From Acinetobacter chinensis (GTDB taxonomy: Bacteria > Pseudomonadota > Gammaproteobacteria > Pseudomonadales > Moraxellaceae), in contig NZ_CP032134.1 in the NCBI RefSeq assembly GCF_002165375.2, forward strand, positions 310,001-374,000: a stretch of DNA of 64,000 bases, given 5' to 3'. Every line of letters begins with the position of its first letter. The stretch's first letter is position 1. Both the position numbers and the translations under genes were made by a program. The notes under the pieces were generated by a model that worked only from the letters and a program-made list of their open reading frames with translations, was not told where the DNA came from and ran no database searches. Positions 16,512-25,287 of this stretch are shown piece by piece.

Positions 16512-17210
16512 TCAGTCAAAGATTTTTTCGGCAGCCTGGAAAGGTAGGCTGATGACATCTATAGCCACAGCAAAAGGCAGCAGTGCCAGTTTTTCGAGTG
16601 GATTCATACCGGATTTATTTTTATAACTTTCTTCCTGATGTGTATGAATACTGACGTGGTAAGGCTTACTCAGGGCTTTCAGTGAGGTCAGGTTGGCAGC
16701 TGGTGGAAAAACAACACCTGCCATTTTGATATTGAAACAGAAGCGCTGTGCATTCATGCGTTTATCACTGGATGTGGAACATTCTTCAGCACCATTCTCA
16801 ATAAAGAATGTCATGTCCTTTTTGCTGATATCTTCCTGCAGTTTTACGTAGGTCAGTGGTAAAGTTCCGCTGAAGTGACCGTCATTATTTTCAGAGTGGA
16901 AAGAAAGCGCTTTGTTGATCTGAATATTTTTCGGGTCCAGTTTTGAAATGAGCGTAACAAACTGAGTTGAACCTTCAGTGATAACATAACTGTTCTTCTG
17001 ACCTGCAATCACCAGACTGTTGAGTGGAACATTGTTCTGTACCGTTGATGGACGACCGAAAGCGACCACCTGGTCTTCAGACAGAATAACCTGCACATTT
17101 TTTGTATAGGTGCGGTTATCTTTTTTAATAAGTGTTGATGTTGCACAGCTGGATAACAGGACTGAAGAAATCAGAACGAAAAATGTTTTATTCATAAATT
17201 TGTTATACAT
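16512..17210 (-). CDS. Lipoprotein, YceK/YidQ-like C-terminal region
   Basis: This is a 232-residue lipoprotein precursor. The ATG at 17210 has GGAG 7 bases upstream. The signal peptide ends in the lipobox LSSC (Cys22). The mature part carries VILSEDQVVAFGRPSTVQN and ends with NPLEKLALLPFAVAIDVISLPF, a hydrophobic end resembling the DUF1375 (YceK/YidQ) lipoproteins, although those are shorter. Two internal Cys (EECS, FCFN) could form a disulphide. Function unknown; an outer-membrane envelope role is inferred from the lipobox alone. Confidence 0.65.
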   Translation of the reverse strand: MYNKFMNKTFFVLISSVLLSSCATSTLIKKDNRTYTKNVQVILSEDQVVAFGRPSTVQNNVPLNSLVIAGQKNSYVITEGSTQFVTLISKLDPKNIQINKALSFHSENNDGHFSGTLPLTYVKLQEDISKKDMTFFIENGAEECSTSSDKRMNAQRFCFNIKMAGVVFPPAANLTSLKALSKPYHVSIHTHQEESYKNKSGMNPLEKLALLPFAVAIDVISLPFQAAEKIFD

Positions 17211-17590
17211 GTTGAAACTCCAGTGATACCGATATGAAGAACAGTGAAAATAAAAAAATAAACAGAAGAATAAAAGTATGTTTTAAAAACAGATGAAAAA
17301 CTGTACTCAACATAGCAAAAAAAAGCATGAAGTCAAAAATTAATCACGCAGACATTGGTCTATACGAAGCATTATCTGTCTGCAGGAGAGCAACCTTTGG
17401 AGGTGTGAGTGACCACCTGTGGTGGCTTATGGAAAAAATCTGAACTGATGCCGAATATAAATAATCATTCAAAATCAAAAGTGAGCTGGATCATTTATAT
17501 TGTTTTTATGGGGTGTTGCACACCATGGAAATACATCTTATGGTGAAGTGAGATAAACATAAACGGCAATTGGTAAAAGGGGGCGGCGTG
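17211..17590. other. Intergenic region with competing hairpins ahead of the TehB gene
   Basis: No gene is seen. Around 17398-17425 the sequence AGGTG...CACCT can pair, and the same CCACC can instead pair with GGTGG downstream, so two exclusive stems are possible. A second small stem, GGTGT/ACACC, lies near 17513-17525. This could be a structured leader, but it does not match a riboswitch I know. Confidence 0.35.
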
Positions 17591-18460
17591 ATGAATCAGG
17601 AACTGGTCTGTTATAAAGAACTGGCTGTATGGACTGCACAGTGTATTCCTGAGGGGTTTAAAAAACCACACAATACCAAAGCCGGCAGTTGGGCAAAACT
17701 GACGATATTTAAAGGTGAACTGAAATTTGCAATGCTGGATGAATCTGGCCATGTACAGTCAGAGCATCACTTCAGCACGGAACAGCAACCCCCGTTTATT
17801 GAACCTCAGGCATGGCACAAAATCGTTTCGACCAGTGACGATATGGAGTGTCAGCTTCAGTTTTACTGCACCGCTCAGGACTATTTTTATAAAAAATATC
17901 AGCTTTCACCGACGCACTCAGAAATTTTGGCTGCAACGCCGTATTTACAGGGTGGAACAGCGCTGGATGTGGGGTGTGGGCAAGGGCGTAACAGCCTGTA
18001 CTTAAGCCAGCATGGTTTTGAAGTGGATGCCTGGGATGTCAATGCAAACAGTTTACTGAAACTGAAGCAGATTATAGAGGCAGAAGGTATTCAGAACATT
18101 CATGTACAGCAGCGTGATCTGAATGCTGATCAGAGTATTTCGGGGAAATATGACTTTATCTGCTGTACGGTGGTGATGATGTTTTTAGAAGCTCAAACGG
18201 TGAAACCATTGATTGCTCAGATGCAGCAAGCGACCCATGTGAATGGTTTTAACCTGATTGTCTGTGCGATGGATACGCCGGATATTCCTGCTCAGTCTGA
18301 CTTTCCTTTTAGCTTTAAGGCAGGGGAGTTAAGTGCGCTGTATGAGGGCTGGAAGATCGTGAAATACAATGAAAATGTAGGTGAGTTGCATCGAGTGGAT
18401 GCACAGGGCAATCGGATTAAACAGCATTTTGCGACGTTGTTGGCGCAAAAAATTTCATAA
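17591..18460 (+). CDS. tehB: SAM-dependent methyltransferase TehB, long form
   Basis: The product is 289 residues, starting at the ATG at 17591 (GGGGGCGG just upstream). The N-terminal domain (about 1-95; YKELAVWTAQCIPEGFKKPHNT, then KLTIFKGELKF and QPPFIEPQAWHKI) is the DUF1971-type cupin module found in long TehB proteins. The C-terminal class I methyltransferase has motif I DVGCGQGRN at 126-134, then an acidic loop (VDAWDVNANSL) and FICCTVVMMFLE. TehB methylates tellurite/selenite or thiopurines using SAM and gives tellurite resistance in E. coli and Haemophilus. TehA is not next to it here. A REP-like repeat pair follows. Confidence 0.87.
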   Translation: MNQELVCYKELAVWTAQCIPEGFKKPHNTKAGSWAKLTIFKGELKFAMLDESGHVQSEHHFSTEQQPPFIEPQAWHKIVSTSDDMECQLQFYCTAQDYFYKKYQLSPTHSEILAATPYLQGGTALDVGCGQGRNSLYLSQHGFEVDAWDVNANSLLKLKQIIEAEGIQNIHVQQRDLNADQSISGKYDFICCTVVMMFLEAQTVKPLIAQMQQATHVNGFNLIVCAMDTPDIPAQSDFPFSFKAGELSALYEGWKIVKYNENVGELHRVDAQGNRIKQHFATLLAQKIS

Positions 18461-18496
18461 TAATTTCTTAAACATATACTTACTTCACAATGGAAA

Positions 18497-18581
18497 TCCC
18501 TCTCTCCTTATTAAGGAGAGGGCTAGGGAGAGGATGATAAAAATTCCCTCATCCTAACCTTCTCCCAAAGGGAGAAGGGAC
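18497..18581. repeat. REP-like inverted pair of palindromic repeats
   Basis: Two similar GC-rich elements of 36-40 bases face each other. The plus copy (18498-18537) begins CCCTCTCTCCTT and continues AGGAGAGGGCTAGGG; the minus copy (18545-18580) reads CCCTTCTCCCTTTGGG on the opposite strand, then AGAAGGTTAGG. Each has its own internal stem and the two pair as a whole. The composition stands out against AT-rich flanks. It resembles REP/REPIN doublets spread by RAYT-type enzymes. Confidence 0.7.
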
Positions 18582-18750
18582 TTACCCGCATGTGTTTTGA
18601 TACTGATTAATGTTTATGTTTAAGTGGATAAAGTTTTGAATGTTGTAAGTTTAATATAGTTATATGATTGGTAAGTTTAAAAATTTAAAAGAGAAACAGA
18701 GTTTAAAAATTAATCTGTATTTATGATTTATTGAAATATAAATCTAAACA
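18582..18750. other. AT-rich spacer, no gene seen
   Basis: A low-GC stretch between the REP-like pair and the fadA terminator. I see no coding signal. Confidence 0.35.
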
Positions 18751-18783
18751 GGAAAAATCCCCGCAAAAGCGAGGATTTTTTGA
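18751..18783 (-). terminator. Terminator of the fadBA operon
   Basis: AAAATCCCCGC pairs with GCGAGGATTTT (one mismatch) around an AAAA loop. On the minus strand it is followed by a T run, 22 bases after the fadA stop. Confidence 0.88.
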
Positions 18784-18803
18784 TCTCAGTATTTAATTAA
18801 GAA

Positions 18804-19976
18804 TTAAACACGTTCGATAATTGTTGCGATACCTTGACCCAAACCGATACACATTGTCGCAAGACCGATTTGCGTATCTTGCTGTTCCATAACGTTCAGC
18901 AGAGTAGTCGTGATACGAGCACCAGAACAGCCCAATGGGTGACCTAATGCAATCGCACCACCATTCAGGTTAATGATGTCTTGCTTGTCATAGATGTTCA
19001 AACCTTTCATAACAGAAAGACCTTGAGCAGCAAACGCTTCGTTCAATTCGATAGTCTGGATGTCATTCATGCTCAAACCAGCACGTTTAAGCGCTTTTTG
19101 AGTTGCAGGAACTGGACCATAACCCATGATCGCTGCATCACAACCTGCAATAGCCATAGAGCGAATTACAGCACGAGGCTTAAGACCTAAAGCTTGAGCA
19201 CGTTCAGCAGACATGAGCAACATTGCAGATGCACCATCAGACAACGCTGAAGAAGTCGCAGCAGTTACTGTACCGCCTTTCGGATCAAATACAGGGCGTA
19301 ATGCTTTGAATGCTTCAAGGTTAGCGTCGGCACGGATTACTTCATCAATATCGCAAAGCTGTTTAAAGCCATTAGCATCATGACCTTCAACACCGACGAT
19401 TTCATTTTTGAAACGACCTTCCTGAGTTGCAGCCCATGCACGACGGTGAGATTCAACACCGAACGCATCCTGTTCATCACGAGAGATGCCATTCATACGA
19501 CCTAACATTTCAGCCGTTAAGCCCATCATGTTAGACGCTTTTGCATAATGCTTAGATGCTTCAGGGTTCAGGTCGATGCCGTGCATCATACCAACGTGAC
19601 CCATGTGCTCTACACCACCGATGATGAAAATATCACCCTGGTTGGTTGCAATCTGTGCTGCAGCAGTGTGGATCGACTGCATAGAAGAACCACAAAGACG
19701 GTTAACCGTTTGACCACCAACAGTCTTTGGAAGATCAGCTAATAACACGATGTTACGAGCAATGTTCATACCTTGCTCTAAAGTCTGGTTCACACAGCCC
19801 CAGATCACATCTTCAACTTCGTTGACATCAAACTGGTTACGAGCAACTAAAGCACGAACTAATTCAGCAGATAAGCTGTCAGCACGTACATTGCGGAACA
19901 TACCGTTTTTGGTTTTACCCATTGCAGAACGTACGCCATCAACGATGACAACGTCACGCGGATTTAAAGTAGCCAT
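18804..19976 (-). CDS. fadA: 3-ketoacyl-CoA thiolase FadA
   Basis: This is the thiolase (beta) subunit of the aerobic fatty acid beta-oxidation complex, 390 residues, the family length. It cleaves 3-ketoacyl-CoA with CoA to acetyl-CoA and a shortened acyl-CoA. The acyl-accepting Cys95 lies in NRLCGSSMQS, His346 in GHPLGCSGAR, and the second catalytic Cys376 in MCIGLGQG. It starts 12 bases after the fadB stop with AAGGAG ahead of the ATG, so fadB and fadA are one operon, as in other gammaproteobacteria. The proteins form an alpha2beta2 complex. Confidence 0.97.
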   Translation of the reverse strand: MATLNPRDVVIVDGVRSAMGKTKNGMFRNVRADSLSAELVRALVARNQFDVNEVEDVIWGCVNQTLEQGMNIARNIVLLADLPKTVGGQTVNRLCGSSMQSIHTAAAQIATNQGDIFIIGGVEHMGHVGMMHGIDLNPEASKHYAKASNMMGLTAEMLGRMNGISRDEQDAFGVESHRRAWAATQEGRFKNEIVGVEGHDANGFKQLCDIDEVIRADANLEAFKALRPVFDPKGGTVTAATSSALSDGASAMLLMSAERAQALGLKPRAVIRSMAIAGCDAAIMGYGPVPATQKALKRAGLSMNDIQTIELNEAFAAQGLSVMKGLNIYDKQDIINLNGGAIALGHPLGCSGARITTTLLNVMEQQDTQIGLATMCIGLGQGIATIIERV

Positions 19977-19988
19977 TCACGTCGCTCC

Positions 19989-22142
19989 TTAACCGTAGAA
20001 TTTTTTGTTGTTAGCAGCCATGTCACGCAACATTTGTGGCGCTTCATAAGCCTTACCTAAGTGTGCATATTTGTCACAAAGCGCAACGTATTCAGCAACA
20101 CCTGTCTGGTCGATGTAACGGCATGGACCACCACGGAATGGAGGGAAACCTACACCCATGATCATTGCCATATCTGCTTCAGACGCAGTAGATACGATGT
20201 TGTCTTCTAAGCAACGAACAGTTTCGTTACAGAAAGTCAGCATCATACGGTCAATGATTTCCTGAGCATCAAACTCGTGTTTTTCAGTCGTTGCCATAGA
20301 TGCAACAAGCTCGTATGCAGTTGGATCAACCACTTTGGCTTTTTTACCTTTACGATCAAGTTCATACTTGTAGAAACCAACGTCATTTTTCTGACCAAGA
20401 CGTTTGTTTTCATACATGATTTCGATCGCGCCTTTATAATCAGGCTTCATACGGTCAGGGAAACCTTCCGCCATCACTTCTGCGCCGTGTACACCTGTGT
20501 CGATACCAACAACGTCGATCAAGTATGCAGGACCCATAGGCCAGCCGAATTTTTCCATTACTTTATCAACTTGCTGGAAGTCAGCACCGTCTTTAAGTAA
20601 CAGGTCAAATGCACCGAAGTAAGGGAACAATACACGGTTTACAAGGAAACCTGGGCAGTCGTTGACAACGATCGGTGTTTTACCCATTTTCTGAGCTAAA
20701 ACAACAGTGGTTGCAATCGCTTCTTCAGAAGTTTTCTCACCACGGATCACTTCAACCAAAGGCATCATGTGAACTGGGTTAAAGAAGTGCATACCTACGA
20801 AGTTTTCAGGACGCTCTAATGCATTTGCAAGGCGTGTGATTGAAATCGTCGAAGTATTTGAAGCAATGATCGTGTTTTCACGAACTTTACTTTCTGTATC
20901 ACGTAATACAGCTTCTTTGATTTTTGGATTTTCAGTCACAGCTTCAATCACGATGTCGACTTCTTTAAATTCGTCATAGCTTAAAGTCGGACGGATGCGA
21001 GCAAGGGTTTCACCCATTTTCGCAGGAGTCATGCGTTTGCGTTCAACCTGTTTGGTCAACAAGCCATTCGCTTCAGACATACCCAAAGCAAGTTGTGGAT
21101 TACCAATATCTTTCATGATTATTGGTGTGCCTTTGCTTGCCGCTTGGTAAGCAATACCGCCACCCATGATACCTGCACCTAAAACAGCTGCCTGGTTAAC
21201 AGGATGCGCACCTTTTTCATGTTTCTTCGATGCTTTTTTCACAACCTGATCATTGATGAATAAACCAATCAATGCACCTGCTTGTGGTGTAATCGCAGCT
21301 TTAGCAAATGCTTCAGCTTCAATTTTTAATGCTGCATCACGACCCTGGCTGACACCCGCTTGAAGTGAATCAAGAAGAAGTTTTGGCGCAGGGTATTGAG
21401 CAGGGTTTGCTTTCGCAAGTACCACACCCTTAGATGAGTTAAACGCCATCATCTGTTCAAGCATGTCTAACTTAACAGGCTCTAATTTTTCCTGACGTTT
21501 TGCTTTCCAGTTTAAACGACCAGAGATTGCCTGTTTAACAAGGTCAATCGCAGCGTCCTGTAATTTGTCCACAGCAACAACTGCATCTACAGCACCATCT
21601 TTCAGTGCAGCAGCAGGTTTTTTGTTTGCAGAAGTGGCAATCCACTCAACAGCATTGTCGATACCGATCACACGGCTTAAACGAACAGTACCACCGAAGC
21701 CTGGGATGATGCCCAGTTTAACTTCTGGCAGACCAACTGTTGCAGCTTCTGACATGACACGGTAGTCACACACCAGGCACATTTCAAAACCGCCGCCCAG
21801 CGCAATACCATTGATCGCCGCAACTTTAGGAACTTCTAAATCTTCAAATGAGTTGAAAATTTCATGAACAGGCATTGCCCATTCTACAATTGCGCTTTCG
21901 CCCTGTTTAAAGTTATCACCGAATTCAGTGATATCTGCACCAACGATGAATGTGGATTTACCAGAGGTAACGATTAAGCCTTTGATGGAACTGTCAGCTT
22001 TGACAGCAGCAATAGCAGCCTGAAAGTCTTCAATCGTTGCACGGTTGAATTTGTTAACCGACTCACCTTGTAAGTCAAAGCGGAATTCTGCGATTCCGTC
22101 CGAAAGCATTTGGACGGTAATGGCATTGCCAGCGTGGATCAT
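19989..22142 (-). CDS. fadB: Fatty acid oxidation complex subunit alpha FadB
   Basis: This multifunctional enzyme has 717 residues from the ATG at 22142. AGGAGATC lies 8 bases upstream, so the longer frame reaching 22283 is not the true start. The N-terminal enoyl-CoA hydratase/isomerase domain shows NGIALGGGFEMCL and GLPEVKLGIIPGFGGTVRL. The central NAD-binding domain begins AAVLGAGIMGGGIAYQAA near residue 315, with the 3-hydroxyacyl-CoA dehydrogenase pattern MHFFNPVHMMPLVEVI. The C-terminal helical repeat region ends at ANNKKFYG. It carries out hydration and dehydrogenation of enoyl-CoA and hands the product to FadA. Confidence 0.97.
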   Translation of the reverse strand: MIHAGNAITVQMLSDGIAEFRFDLQGESVNKFNRATIEDFQAAIAAVKADSSIKGLIVTSGKSTFIVGADITEFGDNFKQGESAIVEWAMPVHEIFNSFEDLEVPKVAAINGIALGGGFEMCLVCDYRVMSEAATVGLPEVKLGIIPGFGGTVRLSRVIGIDNAVEWIATSANKKPAAALKDGAVDAVVAVDKLQDAAIDLVKQAISGRLNWKAKRQEKLEPVKLDMLEQMMAFNSSKGVVLAKANPAQYPAPKLLLDSLQAGVSQGRDAALKIEAEAFAKAAITPQAGALIGLFINDQVVKKASKKHEKGAHPVNQAAVLGAGIMGGGIAYQAASKGTPIIMKDIGNPQLALGMSEANGLLTKQVERKRMTPAKMGETLARIRPTLSYDEFKEVDIVIEAVTENPKIKEAVLRDTESKVRENTIIASNTSTISITRLANALERPENFVGMHFFNPVHMMPLVEVIRGEKTSEEAIATTVVLAQKMGKTPIVVNDCPGFLVNRVLFPYFGAFDLLLKDGADFQQVDKVMEKFGWPMGPAYLIDVVGIDTGVHGAEVMAEGFPDRMKPDYKGAIEIMYENKRLGQKNDVGFYKYELDRKGKKAKVVDPTAYELVASMATTEKHEFDAQEIIDRMMLTFCNETVRCLEDNIVSTASEADMAMIMGVGFPPFRGGPCRYIDQTGVAEYVALCDKYAHLGKAYEAPQMLRDMAANNKKFYG

Positions 22143-22621
22143 GCCCTGATCTCCTTTTTTGGAGGACTTATGAGTTGATGTTTTGAAGCATGTACGCAGT
22201 TGCAGCGGACATTTATGCTTCGCTAATCTTACGATAACTATATCCAAAAAGAACATAACAAGTTGTATCAAGCCGTGACGCAAGGGTCATCAATTTTTCT
22301 TCACTGAAACCGTGTAATCACAGGCGTTGTTATGAAATCAGCCTGGGTTCTGATTATGAAGCTTATGTTTCAGATGATATTTTTTACCAGGTAACCACTT
22401 TTTAGAGATTGAAATAAGCCATTTTTTTTCAAGAGACAGGCTGAAAACTTTGGGCAGAATGGTCAATTGCCATTTGAAACAGGGGCTGATGAGGCAAAAT
22501 GTAACACTGTGTCTGAGCCTTATGGGCACCGTAACTGTATAAAATTTGATACAATTGTGTCATGTGATAATTCATTTGTTTTTTAATCAGGCCGACTGCT
22601 TGAAATCTCCCGAGTAAATGT
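22143..22621. other. Divergent intergenic region between fadB and lpxO
   Basis: Nearly 480 bases without a convincing gene; short frames on the minus strand have poor composition. It must hold the promoters of fadBA (leftward) and lpxO (rightward). I cannot identify a FadR- or PsrA-type operator with confidence. Confidence 0.4.
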
Positions 22622-23536
22622 ATGATTAAGTGGATCATTTTAGCTGTTTTTATTGTTTCTGCGCTGTATATTCAGCGACGAGGAAAGGTACGTCATTCGT
22701 TTTACCGTCAGTTTTTTGACCATTCCACCATTCTGGCGCCCATCAATTTTTTGATGTATATGTTTTCAAAAGTTCCGAACGAGCCTTATATTGATTCGCA
22801 GCATTTTAAAGATTTAAAAGTGCTGGATGACAATTGGGAAATGATTCGGGATGAAGCGAGAGCACTGTATGATCAGGGCGGAATTAAGGCTTCCAGTAAA
22901 TATGATGACCTGGGCTTTAACTCATTCTTCAAAACCGGCTGGAAGCGTTTTTATCTGAAATGGTATGACTCAGCGCATCCGTCCGCTGCGGAACTGTGTC
23001 CTCAGACCACGGCACTGTTAAAAACATTGCCGACGATTAAGGCAGCAATGTTTACTGAACTTGCACCCGATAGCCGGCTGGTTCGTCACCGTGACCCTTA
23101 TGCAGGTTCATTGCGTTATCACTTAGGGCTGATCACACCCAATGATGACCGCTGTTTTATTGATGTGGATGGTCAGAAATATTCATGGCGTGATGGTGAG
23201 AGTGTGGTGTTTGATGAAACCTATATTCACTATGCTGAGAACACCACAGATCAGAACCGTATCATTTTCTTTGCAGACGTTGAACGCCCATTAAAGTCAA
23301 AAATGATGGAGCGGTTCAATCACTGGTTTGGTAAAAAAGTCATGACAGCCGCCAGCTCTCCAAATGAAGCAGGGGATCAGACCGGTGGGCTGAATAAAGC
23401 ATTCGGCTATATTTACCGCTTGCGTGTCAAGGCTAAAGCCCTTAAAGCCACTAACCGTAAGCTTTATTATTTCCTGAAATGGTTTTTAATGCTCGGCATT
23501 TTCTTCCTGATCTTTATCAGACCTTATGTGTTTTAA
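22622..23536 (+). CDS. lpxO: Lipid A 2-hydroxylase LpxO-like dioxygenase
   Basis: This is a 304-residue Fe(II)/2-oxoglutarate dioxygenase of the aspartyl/asparaginyl beta-hydroxylase family, the same length class as LpxO. Hydrophobic anchors are at both ends (residues 3-17 and about 283-302), with the catalytic domain between. The iron ligands are visible as His156 and Asp158 in RHRDPY and His203 in ETYIHYAENTT; Arg213 in NRIIFF is the likely 2-oxoglutarate contact. LpxO adds a 2-hydroxyl to a secondary acyl chain of lipid A at the inner membrane; in Acinetobacter the substrate is laurate. An alternative peptide-hydroxylase role is less likely given the membrane anchors. Confidence 0.85.
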   Translation: MIKWIILAVFIVSALYIQRRGKVRHSFYRQFFDHSTILAPINFLMYMFSKVPNEPYIDSQHFKDLKVLDDNWEMIRDEARALYDQGGIKASSKYDDLGFNSFFKTGWKRFYLKWYDSAHPSAAELCPQTTALLKTLPTIKAAMFTELAPDSRLVRHRDPYAGSLRYHLGLITPNDDRCFIDVDGQKYSWRDGESVVFDETYIHYAENTTDQNRIIFFADVERPLKSKMMERFNHWFGKKVMTAASSPNEAGDQTGGLNKAFGYIYRLRVKAKALKATNRKLYYFLKWFLMLGIFFLIFIRPYVF

Positions 23537-23556
23537 AGCCGTACAGGTACTGAAAT

Positions 23557-23585
23557 TAAACACTCCATTCGGGGTGTTTTTTATC
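23557..23585 (+). terminator. Terminator of lpxO
   Basis: AAACACTCC / GGGGTGTTT arms with an ATTC loop, then a T run, 20 bases after the stop. Confidence 0.92.
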
Positions 23586-23657
23586 AGAAAAATAAAGATT
23601 TAAAACTGCACTGCAAAGAGTGTTTTGTGTAAGATGCTCACTAAGCAGGAGTCCTTT

Positions 23658-24068
23658 ATGCATAAATTTCGTTCCAGAATTGACTGGTGGGTTTTAGGTT
23701 TTTTTATCTGTCTGACCGGAATGCTGGTGCAGCTGCTGCTGACCATGTATGCCAAAGGTACGATGGTGCAGTATCCCGTACATACGGCAGTCTATGTACT
23801 GGCGGCTGTTGTGGTGTGGTGGCCTGTGCTGAACACACGTTATGTGATCAGTGATGGCATACTGACGATTCACTGTATGTGGCTGACCTGGAAAATTCCT
23901 GTAGCAGATATCCAGAGTATCACTGCGACGACCAACTCTGTTTCATCTCCGGCACTGTCACTGGACAGACTGGAAGTCGTTTATCTGAAAAATGGAAAAA
24001 GTTGTACAGTTCTCGTTTCTCCGAAAAATAAAGAACTGTTTAGCAAATCATTGATGCTGAAAGATTAA
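23658..24068 (+). CDS. Small PH-like-domain membrane protein (copy 1)
   Basis: The product is 136 residues; the ATG at 23658 has AGGAG 7 bases upstream, so the longer frame is not used. Two transmembrane helices (about 10-32 and 41-60) precede a beta-rich domain starting NTRYVISDGILTIHCMW. The domain continues with WKIPVADIQSITATTN and LDRLEVVYLKNGKSCTVLVSPKN, the pattern of bacterial PH-like (bPH/DUF304-type) domains. Its role is unknown. A protein of the same design is encoded at 25288, and each is near one of two related lipoproteins. Confidence 0.65.
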   Translation: MHKFRSRIDWWVLGFFICLTGMLVQLLLTMYAKGTMVQYPVHTAVYVLAAVVVWWPVLNTRYVISDGILTIHCMWLTWKIPVADIQSITATTNSVSSPALSLDRLEVVYLKNGKSCTVLVSPKNKELFSKSLMLKD

Positions 24069-24167
24069 TTGATAAATCAGATTTTTACTTAGAGATTTAT
24101 TTTTAATATTTTAAATAAAAACAATTATTTATGTTGATATTGTGTTTGTTTTTTCATGAAAATATAC

Positions 24168-24196
24168 TTCGTGTTAATTAGAATATTAACTACGAA
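24168..24196. repeat. Inverted repeat in the leader of the lipoprotein gene
   Basis: TTCGTGTTAAT and ATTAACTACGAA pair with a single unpaired base around a short loop. The end is 7 bases before the ATG at 24204, so it could be an operator or an mRNA hairpin that masks the start. Confidence 0.5.
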
Positions 24197-24203
24197 ATAG
24201 AAC

Positions 24204-25166
24204 ATGAATATGAAAAATTTAACACTTTGTCTGTCTTCAGTTGTGATCGCAGTGACCCTGACGGGCTGTGGCGGTGGTGGTGGTGACAGTTCATCCTCAG
24301 CGCAGGTGGTTACACCTCAGGCTTCTGTTACTGCTGATTATACTTTTATTGTTGATGATGAAACGCTTGAAACAGAAACCATCCGATATATTAATGGTGG
24401 TACAGGGCAGGTACAGTACCGCACAACTTTAGGTCCAGACAGTTTTTTACTGACGCCTTCAAAGCTTTATAATAATACATGGGTGGATGCTGTAACCCGT
24501 GCACTGAATGAAGAAACACTGACTTTCAGCAGTGCACCAGGTACTCTGAGAACGGAAATACTGAAAAAAGTGGATGTTTCTGGTAAAGATATTTTTTCTG
24601 TGGTGTATCCTGGGTATCGTGAATATTTTAAGTTCCTCAACGTAAACAGCAGTTTGAGCAGTCAGATTGTTCAGGCTTATCTGAAACCGGTTCAGCAGTT
24701 TCCTGCGGGTTCAGTCTGTTATAGAACAGATAAAACTACATCCAGTCAGGGGTATATCCGTTTTGAACAGGAAGATCTGGAGACCAGGGGGAGTTATCAG
24801 GACATGGTGGATATACTGCCAGGAGTGGCAGCAGACTGGGGTGCTGAAAATCAGTGGACTTATCGTATTTCAGGAGGCACCTGGGCAGGACATGAGTGGA
24901 AATATGTCCAGTTCTTTGATCAGTACGGGTTGCTTAAAGACTCATTTGCGGTCGTGAATAACCAAGGCAAAGCCTACTATGGCGAAATGTATGATTTTGA
25001 AAATTACAGTGCCAGAACTGAAAGTGAAAAAGTCAAAGCCTTACTTGCAGATACACCAGTTCAGACAGCAGATTATTATCTGAATAACATCATGCTGAAA
25101 TATAATGAGCAGGGCTGTAGCTACTATAACAATACTGCTGCCAAAGCTCTGAATGTATTGAGATAA
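24204..25166 (+). CDS. Uncharacterised lipoprotein (family member 1)
   Basis: This is a 320-residue lipoprotein precursor. The lipobox LTGC ends at Cys22 and is followed by a Gly-rich linker (GGGGGDSSSS). The body is beta-rich and soluble. Its second half contains ILKKVDVSGKDIFS, FPAGSVCYRT...GYIRFE and, near the end, GCSYYNNTAAKAL. The same blocks in the same order occur in the lipoprotein at 27034, so the two are diverged paralogues. Two conserved Cys (in GSVC and near the C-terminus) probably form a disulphide. No known domain is recognised. No Shine-Dalgarno is visible; an inverted repeat lies directly upstream. Confidence 0.7.
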   Translation: MNMKNLTLCLSSVVIAVTLTGCGGGGGDSSSSAQVVTPQASVTADYTFIVDDETLETETIRYINGGTGQVQYRTTLGPDSFLLTPSKLYNNTWVDAVTRALNEETLTFSSAPGTLRTEILKKVDVSGKDIFSVVYPGYREYFKFLNVNSSLSSQIVQAYLKPVQQFPAGSVCYRTDKTTSSQGYIRFEQEDLETRGSYQDMVDILPGVAADWGAENQWTYRISGGTWAGHEWKYVQFFDQYGLLKDSFAVVNNQGKAYYGEMYDFENYSARTESEKVKALLADTPVQTADYYLNNIMLKYNEQGCSYYNNTAAKALNVLR

Positions 25167-25185
25167 CACGCTCAGTAAAACAGTA

Positions 25186-25220
25186 TAAAAAGGGCACGGA
25201 ATGGTGTCCTTTTTTTTTTA
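25186..25220 (+). terminator. Terminator after lipoprotein gene 1
   Basis: AAAAGGGCAC / GTGTCCTTTT arms (one G-T pair) around a 6-base loop, followed by T residues. Confidence 0.88.
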
Positions 25221-25287
25221 TTGATCTGTCTGAAAACTCAATATTTAGTGATTTGTTTGCTTCCTGAAACTGCTTGAAGAATAAAAA

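Noticed and set aside
17385..17430. Glycine-riboswitch-like look (GGAGAG) ahead of tehB
   Set aside because: The conserved core and paired aptamer layout are missing, and the gene function does not fit glycine.
22143..22283. N-terminal extension of FadB by 47 residues
   Set aside because: The ATG at 22142 has a strong AGGAG and begins the conserved FadB N-terminus; the extra residues look like translated leader.
22338..22638. Short minus-strand frames upstream of fadB
   Set aside because: Biased composition, no ribosome sites, and not resembling proteins; more likely regulatory DNA.
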